Part shown: positions 13,418 through 25,139 of the stretch, piece after piece
Layout: the number at the start of each line of letters is the position of its first letter
Numbering within the stretch: position 1 is the stretch's first letter
From: Ehretia macrophylla
Lineage: Eukaryota > Streptophyta > Magnoliopsida > Boraginales > Ehretiaceae
Reading direction: 5' to 3'
DNA length: 64,000 nt
Assembly: GCA_037974665.1 (NCBI GenBank)
Contig: CM075775.1
Location: 43,551,652-43,615,651, forward strand
Notes under the pieces: generated by a model
The model's database searches: none
The model's input: only the letters and a program-made list of their open reading frames with translations
Told to the model about the DNA's origin: nothing
Position numbers and translations under genes: made by a program

Positions 13418-14189
13418 ATGAAGAAAGGAAGCCTTTTCGTCCCTGAGATCACTGAATCTTTTCCTATGTCGGAAGAGCTGAATTCCATCCAGCCTCTTAT
13501 TGCCAGGAACGAGCAAGCTGAGCACTCTCTCCCTTTCGTTTCCGAAGTGGAGGAAAGGGTTCGCACCTACCTTGAGCAGCATGGCTGGCCAGAGGAATAT
13601 GAGTTGGAATTCCTACTAGAGTATTATGCCCTTCTCGACTGGCTCGCGGTTTCACTTTCTTTCCATAGGCCTCAGTCAACAAAGAATCTCATTATATATG
13701 GGAGAATAAAGCAAGCGAAAAAAATCCTTCTTTCTTTAAAGAGAGTCCTACGTATCCATTTTGCTGATTCTAGTCTCAATTCTTTGTCCAGAGCCACTAA
13801 TCAAGATTAATGTTGGGTCTTTCAGTTAAAAAAGAGAAAGCGAGACCTATTTGAACAGCCTCTTACAAGTTCTTGATGGAGAAAAGTCTTTCTTGGAAAA
13901 AGAATGGAATATACAAAAAAGGGTGACCATCCTCCTTTTGGCCCAGTTCTTTCCAAAAGCAATACGAGAGTCGGGACCACTCCAAAAAGGGTTGATTCGC
14001 TTGCCCTTACGAAATCCAATTGAGGACTTAAGCGAAGAACGATTGATAACCACTTTTTGGGACTGCATGAAGAGGCGGAGAAGCACTCTTCCTGAAAAAG
14101 CTAGTCAACTCAATCAAGCACCCGAGATACAGTACAACCAAACCTCGGTCAAACTCGTAGATTACATACTCAAAAGGGACATGAACTAA
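13418..14189 (+). pseudogene. Rep-like (CRESS-DNA type) replication initiator, helicase half, fossil
   Basis: Adjacent frames on one strand read like the C-terminal superfamily 3 helicase half of rolling-circle Rep proteins, as found in geminivirus- and genomovirus-like replicons and related plasmids. In order I see a linker region with EERVRTYLEQHGW, a degenerate P-loop region around KNLIIYGRIKQAKK, a stretch FADSSLNSLSRATNQD, a motif B/C-like region NSLLQVLDGEKS followed by KRVTILLLA, and a C-terminal RESGPLQKGLIRLPL then a TTFWDCMKRR stretch. The relative spacing fits Rep. The copy is clearly broken, with at least one or two breaks, and the N-terminal endonuclease half was not found. Rep-like frames are known from plant mitochondrial and nuclear DNA. 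Identification rests on motif recall, not a search. Confidence 0.5.
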
Positions 14190-15571
14190 AGGCCCTTTTC
14201 CCCCGAATTCCTCTGGCATGAAATTTCCACCTCCGTATTCAAAAAAAATGAGAATTGCGTGATATGTACAGACCAGGGTTCATTTTGCACCTCCGCACAC
14301 AAAGAATACGCACTCCCCTACCTACTCGATTAGTATGGGGGCGAGATAAGACCTGAAGATCAATAGTTTTTTTGCCGGAAGAATTTGAAAAACATTCCAA
14401 TGAACTAGATTTCATTGATATGAGTGTCCGTGAAAACACTTTATGAGGGGACCCCCTCTCCTTATTCCGCTTTGCTATTATTCCATTAGAAAAGAAAAAA
14501 AGGAAAAATCAAAAGAAATGAGGAGATCATCAAGGCATTTAAGAACCAAACGGGAAACTTTCGCTTTGTTCGGCACGAAGAACCCAATCTTCTTGATTAT
14601 TTGGTTTGGCCATTAAGGGGCGATCCTAGCCTCTACTCGAAGGTTAGCCCCCTCTACTAGCCCTGAGGAATGAGAGAGTTTTACAACTTGGGATCCCCCT
14701 TTGAGAAGAGAGGCCGAACCTTTGTTGGAAGGGTCAGGGATAGAAAGAAGAGTGTGATGACAGTTTCAGTTCGGGTCTAGACTAAGAGCTGGACAAGGTG
14801 GCTCTAGCTCCACCTCCAATGATACCTCATCCACAGTGGTCCACTGGCCCTCCCACTGGGCCGGGCCCCATGATGCGTCTACTCACAGAAGTGACCACAG
14901 CTGTCAACTCTATACCTTGCAAGTCAGTGGAAGAATCACCTCTAGAAGACCCTGACCAAAGCTATCACATGATCGAAATGCAAGAGTATATCGAGCGGCA
15001 ATGCATGAAGCAAAGAAGGGAAGACAATCAGGATTTAATCATTTCACATGAGCGCAAAGTTGATGAAGCAGCATCCTCTGGTAACAGAGCCCGAAGTAGG
15101 AAAGTTCAATCCATCCCAACTCATTACACCTCCCCAAACTCGTGTTCAGCTAAAGATTAAGGAGGAAGAAGGTTTTCCTGAAATGTCCATGATAACCTTA
15201 GCAAAACCAAAGGCAACAAAACCATGGAATGGGTTCCAGTGGACAACATTGTTAAACATGGCCCTTCAACTCCTCACCCGCTGAAAACTAACACTTGAGA
15301 CAGATATGGCGTAGACACGACTAGAGATCGATTGAGGACCTCTACCAGCCTAGCTAATAGAAATCTTGAATATGATACAACCCGCTCTTGGACTTAAGAC
15401 TATGCGCGTCGCGTGCTCGATCTAATAATCTTGGAAAATTATTTTGATGAACTGTCACTAAACTAAAAACTAAAAAAGAAAGAAGAGAAAGAACTGGGAG
15501 TTGGCGCCTACATATACATAAGAGATTGCTTGCTTACCAAGCCATCCTGGCAAGCTCTTCCAGTTCAATTA
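14190..15571. other. Mitochondrial-type host DNA between Rep fossil and nad5 exon
   Basis: Contains a 120-codon plus-strand frame (14798-15160) with a proline/glycine-rich start (STGPPTGPGPMM) and a charged remainder. I do not recognise it. A minus-strand frame of 66 codons at 14239-14439 is likewise unassigned. No RNA gene seen. Confidence 0.4.
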
Positions 15572-15724
15572 TTATTCTTCACTTGACTTATTATTATAAA
15601 AATGACTCACTATCCAAATGAAAGATGATCGATTATCTACCCAAGAAGATAGAGAGTCCCACATACGAGAAAAGGTCACAAATAGAGTTGAACCAAGTAA
15701 CATTGCAAAGGCATAATGATAGTA
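15572..15724 (-). pseudogene. nad5 exon 5 (C-terminal exon of NADH dehydrogenase subunit 5), mitochondrial origin
   Basis: Read on the minus strand from about 15721, the frame gives [17 protein letters not shown], then [17 protein letters not shown], then [15 protein letters not shown] and a stop (15572-15574). This is the C-terminus of plant mitochondrial Nad5, a proton-pumping membrane subunit of complex I. In angiosperms it is encoded by a small last exon behind a cis-spliced group II intron, and the end of such an intron directly precedes it here. The Ser codons at GS(T), NRS(S) and the Ser-Arg pair before MW correspond, as I recall, to positions RNA-edited to Leu, Leu and Phe-Cys, so this is a DNA-derived, unedited copy. 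The last 15 residues differ from the protein I remember. Exon 4 is not found upstream, so the copy is partial and probably not functional. Confidence 0.85.
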
Positions 15725-15781
15725 GGGTCGGGATATCCCCGCCCTCCGAATCGAACATGAAGGTCTTCCCTCATCCGGCTC
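15725..15781 (-). other. 3' end of group II intron (nad5 intron 4), domains V and VI
   Basis: Minus strand 15781-15748 is a 34-nt domain V: it starts GAGCCGGATGAGGG, has a GAAG-like turn, and closes with CCTTCATGTTCGATTC. Length and terminal pairing match the catalytic hairpin of plant mitochondrial group II introns. The next 23 nt hold a short GGGGATATCCC stem in the position of domain VI, then the nad5 exon. The remainder of the intron should extend to higher coordinates on the minus strand, but I cannot delimit it. Confidence 0.75.
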
Positions 15782-17631
15782 TCTGTAGGGGAATCTCCAC
15801 TCATTGCTTCCCCTAATATCCTCCCTTTACCACATCATGGGGGTTTACAGGAGATCCCAGAGGCTCGCTTGGAAAGGCTGCGGTGATCAAACATCATTGC
15901 TATTGAATAGGCAGCTAGAAGTTCATTCCTCCCTTGCTTTGAAAACTTCTTCGAAAGTCTCTACTCAAATGGGGATAGGTTTTGTTAATCCAGGCCGTAC
16001 TTTATTGACTCAAGAAAAGTAGGTTTAGAAGGTGACACCTCCACTAATTGTCAAATTGCGTCTATCGGATAACTACTTTAATCAAAATTCTCAGGTTCCT
16101 CAATGCTGGCAAAAGAGCTTTGAGACTTCCCACCTGAGGAGATAATGTGAATCAATAATGAATGCGATGATCAAAGAAGCGGCGTCACATAGGTCAAAGA
16201 TACAACCGCTATCGCCAGTAGGATTTCCTTGCTTTACTAACGAGCTAACCTACGAATCGGTCCGTGGGCTACGCGAAGGGACGAGTTAAGGAACAAGAGT
16301 CAAAGATAACGTGGACGTCATACTACACAACAACTGCAAAGATAGGAGGCCATTTACATAAGGGCGCACCTTACGTGCCACTACCAACCCTCGCAAGCTT
16401 GCTAGCCCATTTTTTTAAGCTGTGGAGCGTACCAACTTTGATTAACATCGAGTTGTATGTTTCGCTGCTATCTAATGAGGCGCAGCATCAGTCTGTCCAA
16501 GGGACTAGATCCCAAGGCTCTTCTTAGTCTAACATGATTGTTGTGACCTCGGTGGGTTACTTATTGGATTTTGATGGAATTCAGTGACAGTCCACTCCTT
16601 AGGTCATACCAAGGTGCCCTCCCCTACCTATAGGGTTCCCCGTAATGTGGGGCAAGGAGGACGTTAATGGTAGCTCAGAAATGTCTGGATCTCAGCCTCA
16701 CTATCCCAAGGCAGTAAGGATGAAGAGCGGTAGTAAGAGAAGGTGATGAAGGGTTGGATCGAGAGAGAAAAGATAGAATAGATAGATAGGAGAGGGTGGA
16801 GCTAGGAGTAGTTGTGTAAGCTAGTACACAAGGTTGCTTGCGGGGGTTGTTTGCTAGGGAAGCGAGTGAACAATGGTCTGTGCCAGACAATGAAGTCCAA
16901 AGAGTGAAACCCAATAATAAATCCAAGCTGCAAATGCCTTTCGCGGGCTGATCACAGAAGGAAACTCAAAACTGAACCTCACCACTGCCCGGGGCCCCCT
17001 CTTGGTATAATCATCCAAGGTTTGTGGGGAAAGAAGAGGTTGGCTTAAGTGGAGTAGCAGAAATGATAGGATTCTTCTCTACCGTATTTTGGGCAGAAAT
17101 CGATTCTACGGGAACGAGATTATTAATGTTTCTGTTTACACCAATAATATCCCATCCGCGTATGGATATTGGATTGGCCCATGATGAATGTTAGAGCCGC
17201 CACATCAACAAGCTCTTGAATACCGAGACTCAATTGTGGAGCCATCAATAAGCTCCAGGAGCAGATGGTTACTGAACACTTTCCTAAACTGCTAGAGGGC
17301 AGGAATTATCCAAAGCATAAAGCCTACACCACATAGATTCCTATGAAAGAGGTTGCTTGCAAGGTGCAGGAAGTGAATACTTCACTCGCTACGGCATGGT
17401 TGCCCCTCGTCCTTTCCCTAGCACGAGCCTTATTTTATTAGTTTAGTAAAGTCAAGCTTTGGCTCCCTGGATAAAAAAAGGGGGGACTTCTGCAACGGGC
17501 TATGCCACCCAAACCAACTGAGGGAAGTCGCATCCGTCCCATCGCAAGCACCTACAATGTCATGATCCCATTGGTTTACCCTTTTTTTCTTTGGTAGTTT
17601 AACGGGCCAAAGAGTTACTTCTGGGAGAAGT

Positions 17632-17791
17632 AACGAATGGATTCCTCTCTCATTGAGCTGCTGAGCATGAAGCTCCCCGTTGCCTAAAAAGAAGAGGGGA
17701 GCTATAATCCGAGGACAACTCATATACAGAGAGACTGGAGCTCACCTCCCCAAGGGAGGAGGAGCGTAGCGACGGAGATGAAACGTTCCTT
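17632..17791 (+). repeat. Diverged dispersed repeat R1, copy 2
   Basis: Partner of 1556-1712, same orientation, about 85 percent identical by eye. Confidence 0.75.
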
Positions 17792-19689
17792 AGAGGAAGG
17801 GAAGGGGTTCAGGGGAAGGGAAACCATTCCCTTCATTCCCGGAAGGCCGCTATTCCTTGAATTCCTTTCCACTGGTTCTTGAAAGCTATCAATCCCGCCT
17901 TCTCCCTCTTGTATCAGTTCTGCATCAGATGATGAGCCCATGCGCAAATTTTCTCTTTTATTGCCGCCCGATAGGTAGGCTATTAGATTGAGTCGAAAGC
18001 CTACCAACACATAAAGGTTCCGATTCGAGCGAGAGCCCAAACGGGGAAGGCGAGAAGATCTTGATCGAAAGATCCACTGTGTTGAATAGTGACTCACGAC
18101 ACACTTTCAAGATTTAGCATCTCCCGCTGCTTTCCTGGTGTAAAAGTTGAGCCCTCACTTCTCCCTCCCCCAACCGGATCTTCTATATGTTATATTAGAA
18201 TCTATTATTTTATTGGTTCAAAGCCTATTGATCGACTCAACCTAACTATCGCCCGGCCAATGAAGAGTAGTTCTGGAAAACCTGCCTCCTTTGGTCGATA
18301 GGAAGAAAAGGCTTCGTAGTGCTTCGGATGATGGCATATCTTCCTCCTGTCTGCATACTATAGTCGATCGAGTAGGGGGAAGAGAAAAGCTTGAATCTGC
18401 GGTTGCCGAAAGCAGGAAGACGCGTCAATAATCAAAGTTCATCTGGCCGGGGTAGTAGCAGGCTTGACTTGCCCATCTCCTCGTGATTTAACTCGCATTC
18501 AGCTGGTCTTGTTCCTGCGGTTGACCTTTTGAACATGAATGGTAGGAGCTTCCTAATTCGACAGTGGTGAGTTGAAAGAGTAGCTGGTGTATTGGCTACG
18601 CACATTAGTTGTTCAGGCGAGTAATGCCAGGGGTAAGACAAGCTAAGTGAGTTGGCTATTCATTTTGGTTTTGAGCAGATAGGTAAAGGGTAGCAAGGCA
18701 AGCAGGTATAATAGTCTAAGAATAGGACATAGATAGTGCGGTAGTGGGATGAGAGAAGTGTTAATCCGGGGTATTCTTCATCAAGTCAGTTATCGGTATA
18801 AGTGAAATGACTGTATCCTTAACACATAAGCTTCGGTAGTGAGGGAAAGATCGATTGAGACTTCATCATAACCCTAAGGGTTGCCTTCTATGACCTTCTT
18901 TGTCTAGGCAGTTAGCTATTCAAAGCAGAGAGAAGGACTGTAGAGGGAGAATTTCCACGATTATCTCATCGCCTTAAAGCAACTAGTCCTATTCGTAAAC
19001 ATCTTGAATATGAATGTGCAGCCTATGATTCATAATACCCTCTTCCTCATACTAGGGACATTGGCTTCTTTCTTACCTAGAATATTACCAACTGCTGTTA
19101 TTCCGCTAAAGCCAGGAGAGCGTCTAATGAAAATCGTCTTCCGTTTAAGCTAGACGTGTACCCTTATATTATTATTATTATCCTTCCAAAAAAAGGAGTT
19201 AGAATGGAATGCCTATTGACATTATCAATTTCCCACATGAAAGCTTTAAAGCAAGGTTCGCAAGACAGTCAGAATCAAAAAGAGGGTATGCCTTGTTATC
19301 CCACAGGGTTTATCATGAAAAATTGCTTTTAGTCCGCACTTCTATCGTGCATTCTAAGACCATGCCAGCCAAAAAGAAGAAGAGTCGTTCACTCCTCCGC
19401 CAAGAGGTAAAGGTAAAGCCTGTTGCTCTCATTGCTACGTCGAAAGGGTGGGGAGGGCTAAGCCTAGCCAAATGCACATAATCGGATTCTTTTTCTGTAT
19501 AGTAGGAGAGGTCTATCAATGACTTAAAAACGACGCCCTTCGTCGAAAGCCCTTGCTCTTATGAAAGAAGACATTCGTGAACAACCCCTAGATTCGGATT
19601 AGTGAAAATAGAACTAGCTAGATTCTAGAACAACGGTTATTAGCCTAAGAGCCTTTTCTTCCTCTGTCGAGTGGCAGCAAGACAAACTT

Positions 19690-19865
19690 GCCAAGTTTGA
19701 TTGATATGGTGCTAGAGTATAAGCTTGGACGGACCAACCAGGTCGCGGATACCTTAAGTAAAAAGACGGAGCTGGCGGCATTTAAGTGCGAGGCAATGGC
19801 AGCCACCAGCAGGGTCACGAGGACCCTACCGCATCGTATTCGAGATGGGCTTAGTGTTCCGGAGA
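19690..19865 (+). mobile_element. Ty3/gypsy fragment, RNase H to integrase linker (fossil)
   Basis: The plus-strand frame reads DMVLEYKLGRTNQVADTLSK, then KTELAAFKCEAMAATSRV. It matches the conserved region after RNase H in Ty3/gypsy polyproteins, where [19 protein letters not shown] is usual. Only about 55 residues remain, with no LTR nearby, so it is an old broken fragment. Such scraps are common in plant mitochondrial and NUMT DNA. Confidence 0.6.
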
Positions 19866-20105
19866 AATGAAAAGCTTATTTCTTTGTTATATCATTCTTC
19901 AATTGCCAAACATATGAGATGTCCGGTTTTTTTCCCTTCGTTCCTTTGGATCTCGACGGTTACCAGCAGCTCTTTTGGATCAAAGTGTGTTACAAGCCAT
20001 GGAAATAGCTTTCTCAAGTGACGATGATTCTTTATCTGGTGTGCTCACTATTCCATCATAGAATTATAAGTTGGGACGATAACGAATTCATAACCAAGAA
20101 CGGGA

Positions 20106-20117
20106 GGGGGGGGGGGG
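20106..20117 (+). repeat. G12 homopolymer tract
   Basis: A run of twelve G preceded by GGGA. It may be a sequencing-unstable site. Nothing functional is evident. Confidence 0.8.
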
Positions 20118-22469
20118 TTTCTAAGGTGTGAGCGGCATCTTAGAGATGATTGTAAAAACTCACTTTCCCGACTTTTAGTAGTCAGACTAAAAACAACAAA
20201 CAAGAAGCAAAAAAACAACGAAAGAAGAGAAAAGAAAAGGAACCTACCTTACTATCTTACTCAAGAAAGGAATAGAGCGATGAGAGAGAACAACTTCTTC
20301 AATCAACTGTAAGAAGTACGAAGAGGAATTCTAATAAGTCTAATAAACCCATCCCTCGACTTTCTCTCTTTCTATACAGATACTACTTGCTTGCTTGAAC
20401 TCAGTCTTACAATCGGCTAAATGAAGCCTAAAAGGCCGAAAGGTCGTTAAAGTTGTCTCTAGCCCCCCCTAAGAACTCCCCGGTGATGAACTAGAGGTGG
20501 AAACAAGCCCTCGCCATAGAAGCGGGAGTTAGAAGGAAAAACCAGAGATTGAGTTCTATTTTCAGGGGATAGGGATATTATAAACACCAATATCAAACTA
20601 TTCGCCGATTTGGAGAATAGTCTAATTTCTGTAATTAGGTTAGGAAGAAGAAAGGTTGATATACTGTAGGCCGGTAAGAGGGATACCACTGCTTTGATGA
20701 GTGTGGTGCCATATGGGCCTTGGGGAACGGATAACCTTGTGCTGGAGGTGCTGCATAGCCTTGCTAACGGAATTGCTGTGGAGTGTGGGAGCAGATAAAC
20801 TGATGACGGATCCCATGCTACTTCAAATAATCATCAAACTCTTGCAACGTGTATTCTCCACCTGACGGAACAGAATGAAACTTAAGGGGAACCCTCCTTC
20901 TTTAGTGCCAACCAGGGGATCCAATAGAGATGCCCCTGTCAAGTGACTCCAATCGTATCTGAATCTCTCTTTTGTTGCTAGTTGCATGTAGTATAGAATC
21001 TATCTCCTGCTTTCTAGATGTAGTCCCTTGCTTTCCTTTCTTCACCCGAGCAAAGGACTCTACCTACCCATATTGATGAATGAAAGAAGCTCCGCGTGCC
21101 TTACTACCGCGAGAGAAACTACGAGCTCCTAACTAGAATACTCCATTTTCTAGATCCCTCCGTGCTTATCCCCCCTAATGTTTCGTCCTCCATGAATGTG
21201 GCACCTGTCTTCAGGAATCCCTAACGGGTGATGAACAAACATTGAGGTAACCACCGGAGCCCAGGGGCAAGACTGATGTAATGCGAAGCGCTCTCCTTAA
21301 ACAGCTTTCTAGAAGCCTTGTTGTAAGGAACTTTCTTAGTGGGTATTGGCTTATTGAACACTAACTTAATCCGAAGGGTTCGATAGTGTGTCAGTAAAGA
21401 CCCAGCCACGAACTAGCCTCTTCTCCTTCCTCATTAAAAGCTACTTTAGCCTTACTAGCTACAGCTTCGTAGAAGACTAACTACAAGTTTCCATCGATCG
21501 GCCTCTAATTTCCATTAGGGCGGATGCATTCCCATAGTAATGGCGGCAGAGGCTGCCTCCGGTCGATTAGAGGTAAGGAAGCACTTTCTATAAGATAATT
21601 GGCTAGGTTCTCTCTATAAAAGAGTCATGTACTACTTGTCACCTGGTAAGGCTAATGAGTGGACCTTTAATACTTTGAAGAGAACCCACTAGTTGCAGCC
21701 TACAATTCACCGAATAAAGGGAGTCTCACAAGGCGGGATAGATCAAGGTATTGAAGGTTTCTATAGTTTATTAAATTGCACACTAAATCCACGAGAAATA
21801 AGGCACTAACAGGCATTTTAGGGAAGAAGACGAGCAATGAAACTTTCCTCCCAGGGCAGTTGGGAGAGAGGAGATTCAATGAACACTAAGAGGGTAGCAG
21901 TAGTGAACACAGAAGAAGCCCTCTGGATCGGGTTTTCCTGGAGATGAACTCCAAGACCACGAAAAGTGACTTTCCGGTGCACTTGAGACCAAGCCAATAA
22001 GAGTCAGGTGGAGGGAGGATGGGGAAGACCAAGATGGAAACCTCTTGACTGGCAAAAGTAGTGATAAAAGCCCCATTTCTTTCGAGACGTAAGAAAGAGC
22101 CCATTCTGTTCAGAACCAACAGTCAAGACTAAAGAAGAACCCAGAAACTGATTCTTACACGAGATTCAAGAACCTAAGCTACTGGTAGTCCCGAGGGGAA
22201 GGCATCCTCCTATAATAGTTAACAATACTGAACAAGTGAGTCATCGGCCCGGGGAAAGAAAAGGACCGCCTTTGAAAAAAAAAAGGAACTCGCTAGGCCT
22301 TCAGAACAAAGGAGATTCTGTTCATGCTTCAGACGATCTGGCTAATTCTATATACTTTTATCTAATTTTCTTCTATTAGAAAGGCGTAAAGGCAAACCTA
22401 TAGGCATGTTTAGCGCGTTTCCAAAGGTAAGCGGTTAGGTTGACAAAGTCAACGCTACTAAGGACAGGG

Positions 22470-24750
22470 TGTCACGCCTCGACCCGACCCTGCAAAAGGC
22501 CAAGCCCGAACCCGACACACGGACGGAGTCTCCTCTGTACCGCGGACGATCCGAAAACCCTAAAATCATCATAATACTTGCGAAAGCCATAAAATAATCA
22601 AAACAAGCCGACTTTCTTTAAAACATACATTTCTTATTAACCAACTTTGCAACCCAAAAATGATATGCATACTACACAAGTATTTATGCCACTAATCAAT
22701 TCCATTAGCATGCATTTCCTTACTAGTCACTAGGGTATAAGTTTACAACTTTACATTCTTTCAACTTATACAACATAAGACCGTAGAGGCCTCAAACTAG
22801 AAAATACATACAAGGCTACAAGCCTCAAAATTAAGCGACATCCAAGCAATATATATAACAAGCAAGGCTCGCACAAAATCTGGTAACCAACCACCAGCAA
22901 AGCAGAGAAGTGCTATCACTGAAACACCTCCACCTGCTCCTCCTCCTCAATTACCTCGATAGGGTCTGCTTCAACTACTCCTCTAAAAATATAGTATAGA
23001 GAGGAATTAACAAAAACTATTGCTCAGCGAGGGAAATTGGTCTCAAGGACAGAGATGAGAGGAGTATGCAATGCAATTAGCCAAGCAATGCATACAATTA
23101 TCATTTAAAGATACAAACAAGTCAATATTATAACAAGACAAGCATTAAAGACTATAAACATTCATTCAAAGGATACGATACTCTTTTCACGAGCAACTTT
23201 CATTCAAGAATTCGATGACGACGCGCCGGCCCAAACCACCTTATAACACCAGTTTGGAATACCCCGGAAGTATCCATCAACCTACGACCCGAAACTCCCT
23301 GGGAGGCAACCCAAGCGAGAAAAGGGAATAGCAGCGGAGCTAGAGCAACCAACACTGGCAACCCAAGGCTACCTAGAGAGGCCCATCACTCACGCGCGAG
23401 ACAATATGCAATGCAAGCCTTGATACAAGGCGATAAACAAGCGATAAAGCCATACGTGGGAGAATAACAAAGTAGGTTACTCTCGCACGCAATACCAGCA
23501 ATTGATAAGAATTTCAATCCAAATCAATTCAAACAAGTATTTCAAGCAACCCTAAGCATTCTATAGGCATAAAGTCAAGAAAACACACAAAAACACAAAC
23601 CGGCCCCAACTATCAAAACCCTACCATTTCCAAACGAGCCACCAGTTCTGGAAACCGACTTCACCAAACCTCCTAGGTCACCATAAGGCACATCTAAAGA
23701 CCCCGAAACCTTACTTTACCCTAGAACTCGCGCAAAGCCCCAATTTTCCCCTTTCTCGTTTGAACTACAACTATACCAACCAAACGCCCAACCAACGCCA
23801 TAATCGCACCAAAAGTGCTTCCATGGCCTCCCGATACAATGCCAACACGTAAAACGAGAAAATGCCAAACTCGACCTAAACGACCCCGACTTTCAGCAAG
23901 ACATAATTCCCGTTTTTTCCATTATGCAACCCAAACAAACCATGCATTTAGGCATTATAGCACACCTAGCACAATTCTACATCAACGGACAGCATAACGG
24001 AACAATTTCATCGTTCGAAGGGTTTACTATTCATAAAATACTATTCAACATCCAAATTTAATTGCAATCTCAACATTTAACCGTAGAAACTGTTAAAAAG
24101 CTATAAATACATGTTCTACAATAGCCAAGGAACATTCTAGAAGCATCAAAATGATTTAAACAACAATCTACGGATAAAATCTAAAAATTGCAAAGTTGAT
24201 ACACTAAACATTTAAATGCGCAAATAACATGATTCCCTCACCTCAGGTACTCCTAGTCGCTAGGAAAACAACGTTAGTTGCCTTGAAAATCACCCCGCAC
24301 GAGCTCACGCGAAAATTGAACGATTGAAAGGTTGAAATCTTTTTTTTTCTTCTTGGAAGCTCACGGCCTGGGCTGCTCTGTTTCAGCTGCTATTTTTTTT
24401 ATTTTCCTTTGTTTTAGCTTATTGAAAGATTGGCTTGGTCAAATAGTCAAAGTCCTAGGTCAAACCACTTAAAACTTGGTCAAAGGGCCTTATTTTGTGC
24501 ATTTTAAAGCCATTTTAGCTAAGGAAAGATTAATTATAGCTAGCAACAATTATAATATAAAATTTAAGTCATCTAAATACTAGTTTCACTATTTGCTGAG
24601 GACTAAAAACTGATCTCTAGCTATCGCTCCCTAAATGCAATGCACGTTGCGACAGCGAGAAAGTAACAATTAATTCACAAAGAATTTAAGAAAATATAAT
24701 TTTAAAAATAATAAACAAGGAATTTTCACATTCCGGGCTCGGGTATTACA
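22470..24750 (-). repeat. Element A LTR, left (3' LTR in element orientation)
   Basis: Begins TGTCACGCC and ends GGGTATTACA on the plus strand, so the LTR itself runs TGTAATACCC...GGCGTGACA. It contains the donor-like site (intron G at 24241), the acceptor-like region near 22978 and the shared hairpin at 23295-23318. Confidence 0.92.
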
Positions 24751-24764
24751 CCATCTCCCCCTTA
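24751..24764 (-). other. Element A polypurine tract
   Basis: Minus strand reads TTTTAAGGGGGAGATGG directly against the LTR start TGTAATACCC. This is the priming site for plus-strand DNA in LTR elements. Nearly the same sequence lies before the 3' LTR of element B. Confidence 0.8.
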
Positions 24765-25015
24765 AAACAATTGCGCCGACGCAATTCTTACCTGGTCAAC
24801 AAACAACTCCGGATACTGATCCCGAACTTGGTCATCTCTTTCCCAAGTTGCTTCCTCAAACCCATGATGATTCCACAGAACCTTAACTAACGGAATACTC
24901 TTTTTGCGAAGCTCCTGAACTTTCCAATCCACAATTCGAATCGGTTTCTCTTCATAGGACAACTTCTCTTCAATCTGCAAAGGCTCTGGTTCAAGTACAT
25001 GTGAAGGGTCTGGAT

Positions 25016-25020
25016 GGTAT
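25016..25020 (+). repeat. Target-site duplication of the copia element, left copy (GGTAT)
   Basis: GGTAT here and at 29825-29829. Outside these, the gypsy A coding sequence continues on both sides, as comparison with element C shows. Confidence 0.92.
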
Positions 25021-25139
25021 TGTTGAGATTTACTAGACAAGATTGTTGTTAAGAGCCTCTTAAGCTCTGATACTATGTAAGAATATAACCAATTTCCCAT
25101 AAACGTCTTAACAACAATCTGGTCTAGTAAAGCTCAACA
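25021..25139. repeat. Inverted-repeat 5' end of the copia element
   Basis: 25021-25054 and 25106-25139 are inverted copies (34 bp, two mismatches) of the leader before gag. Between them, 25064-25075 reads GCTCTGATACTA, the complement of a tRNA-Met primer-binding site. Next to it 25076-25119 is an inverted copy (44 bp, one mismatch) of the LTR tail at 29781-29824. The first bases, TGTTGA, equal the first bases of the true LTR at 29223. Confidence 0.9.

Larger units (their letters stand above)
15782..22469. other. Mitochondrial-type host DNA, includes presumed nad5 intron remnant
   Basis: The first several hundred bases are probably remaining intron sequence of nad5 intron 4. Beyond that I see only short unassigned frames, the longest at 17720-18097 minus (125 codons) and 17430-17723 minus (97 codons); the latter overlaps the R1 repeat. 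Included are a gypsy scrap at 19.7 kb, a G12 tract at 20106-20117 and a 21-nt string at 18938-18958 that recurs at 62602-62622. No rRNA or tRNA was recognised. Confidence 0.4.

Noticed and set aside
14798-15160. 120-codon frame with proline/glycine-rich start as a gag gene
   Set aside because: No zinc knuckle or gag domain is visible; composition alone is not enough.
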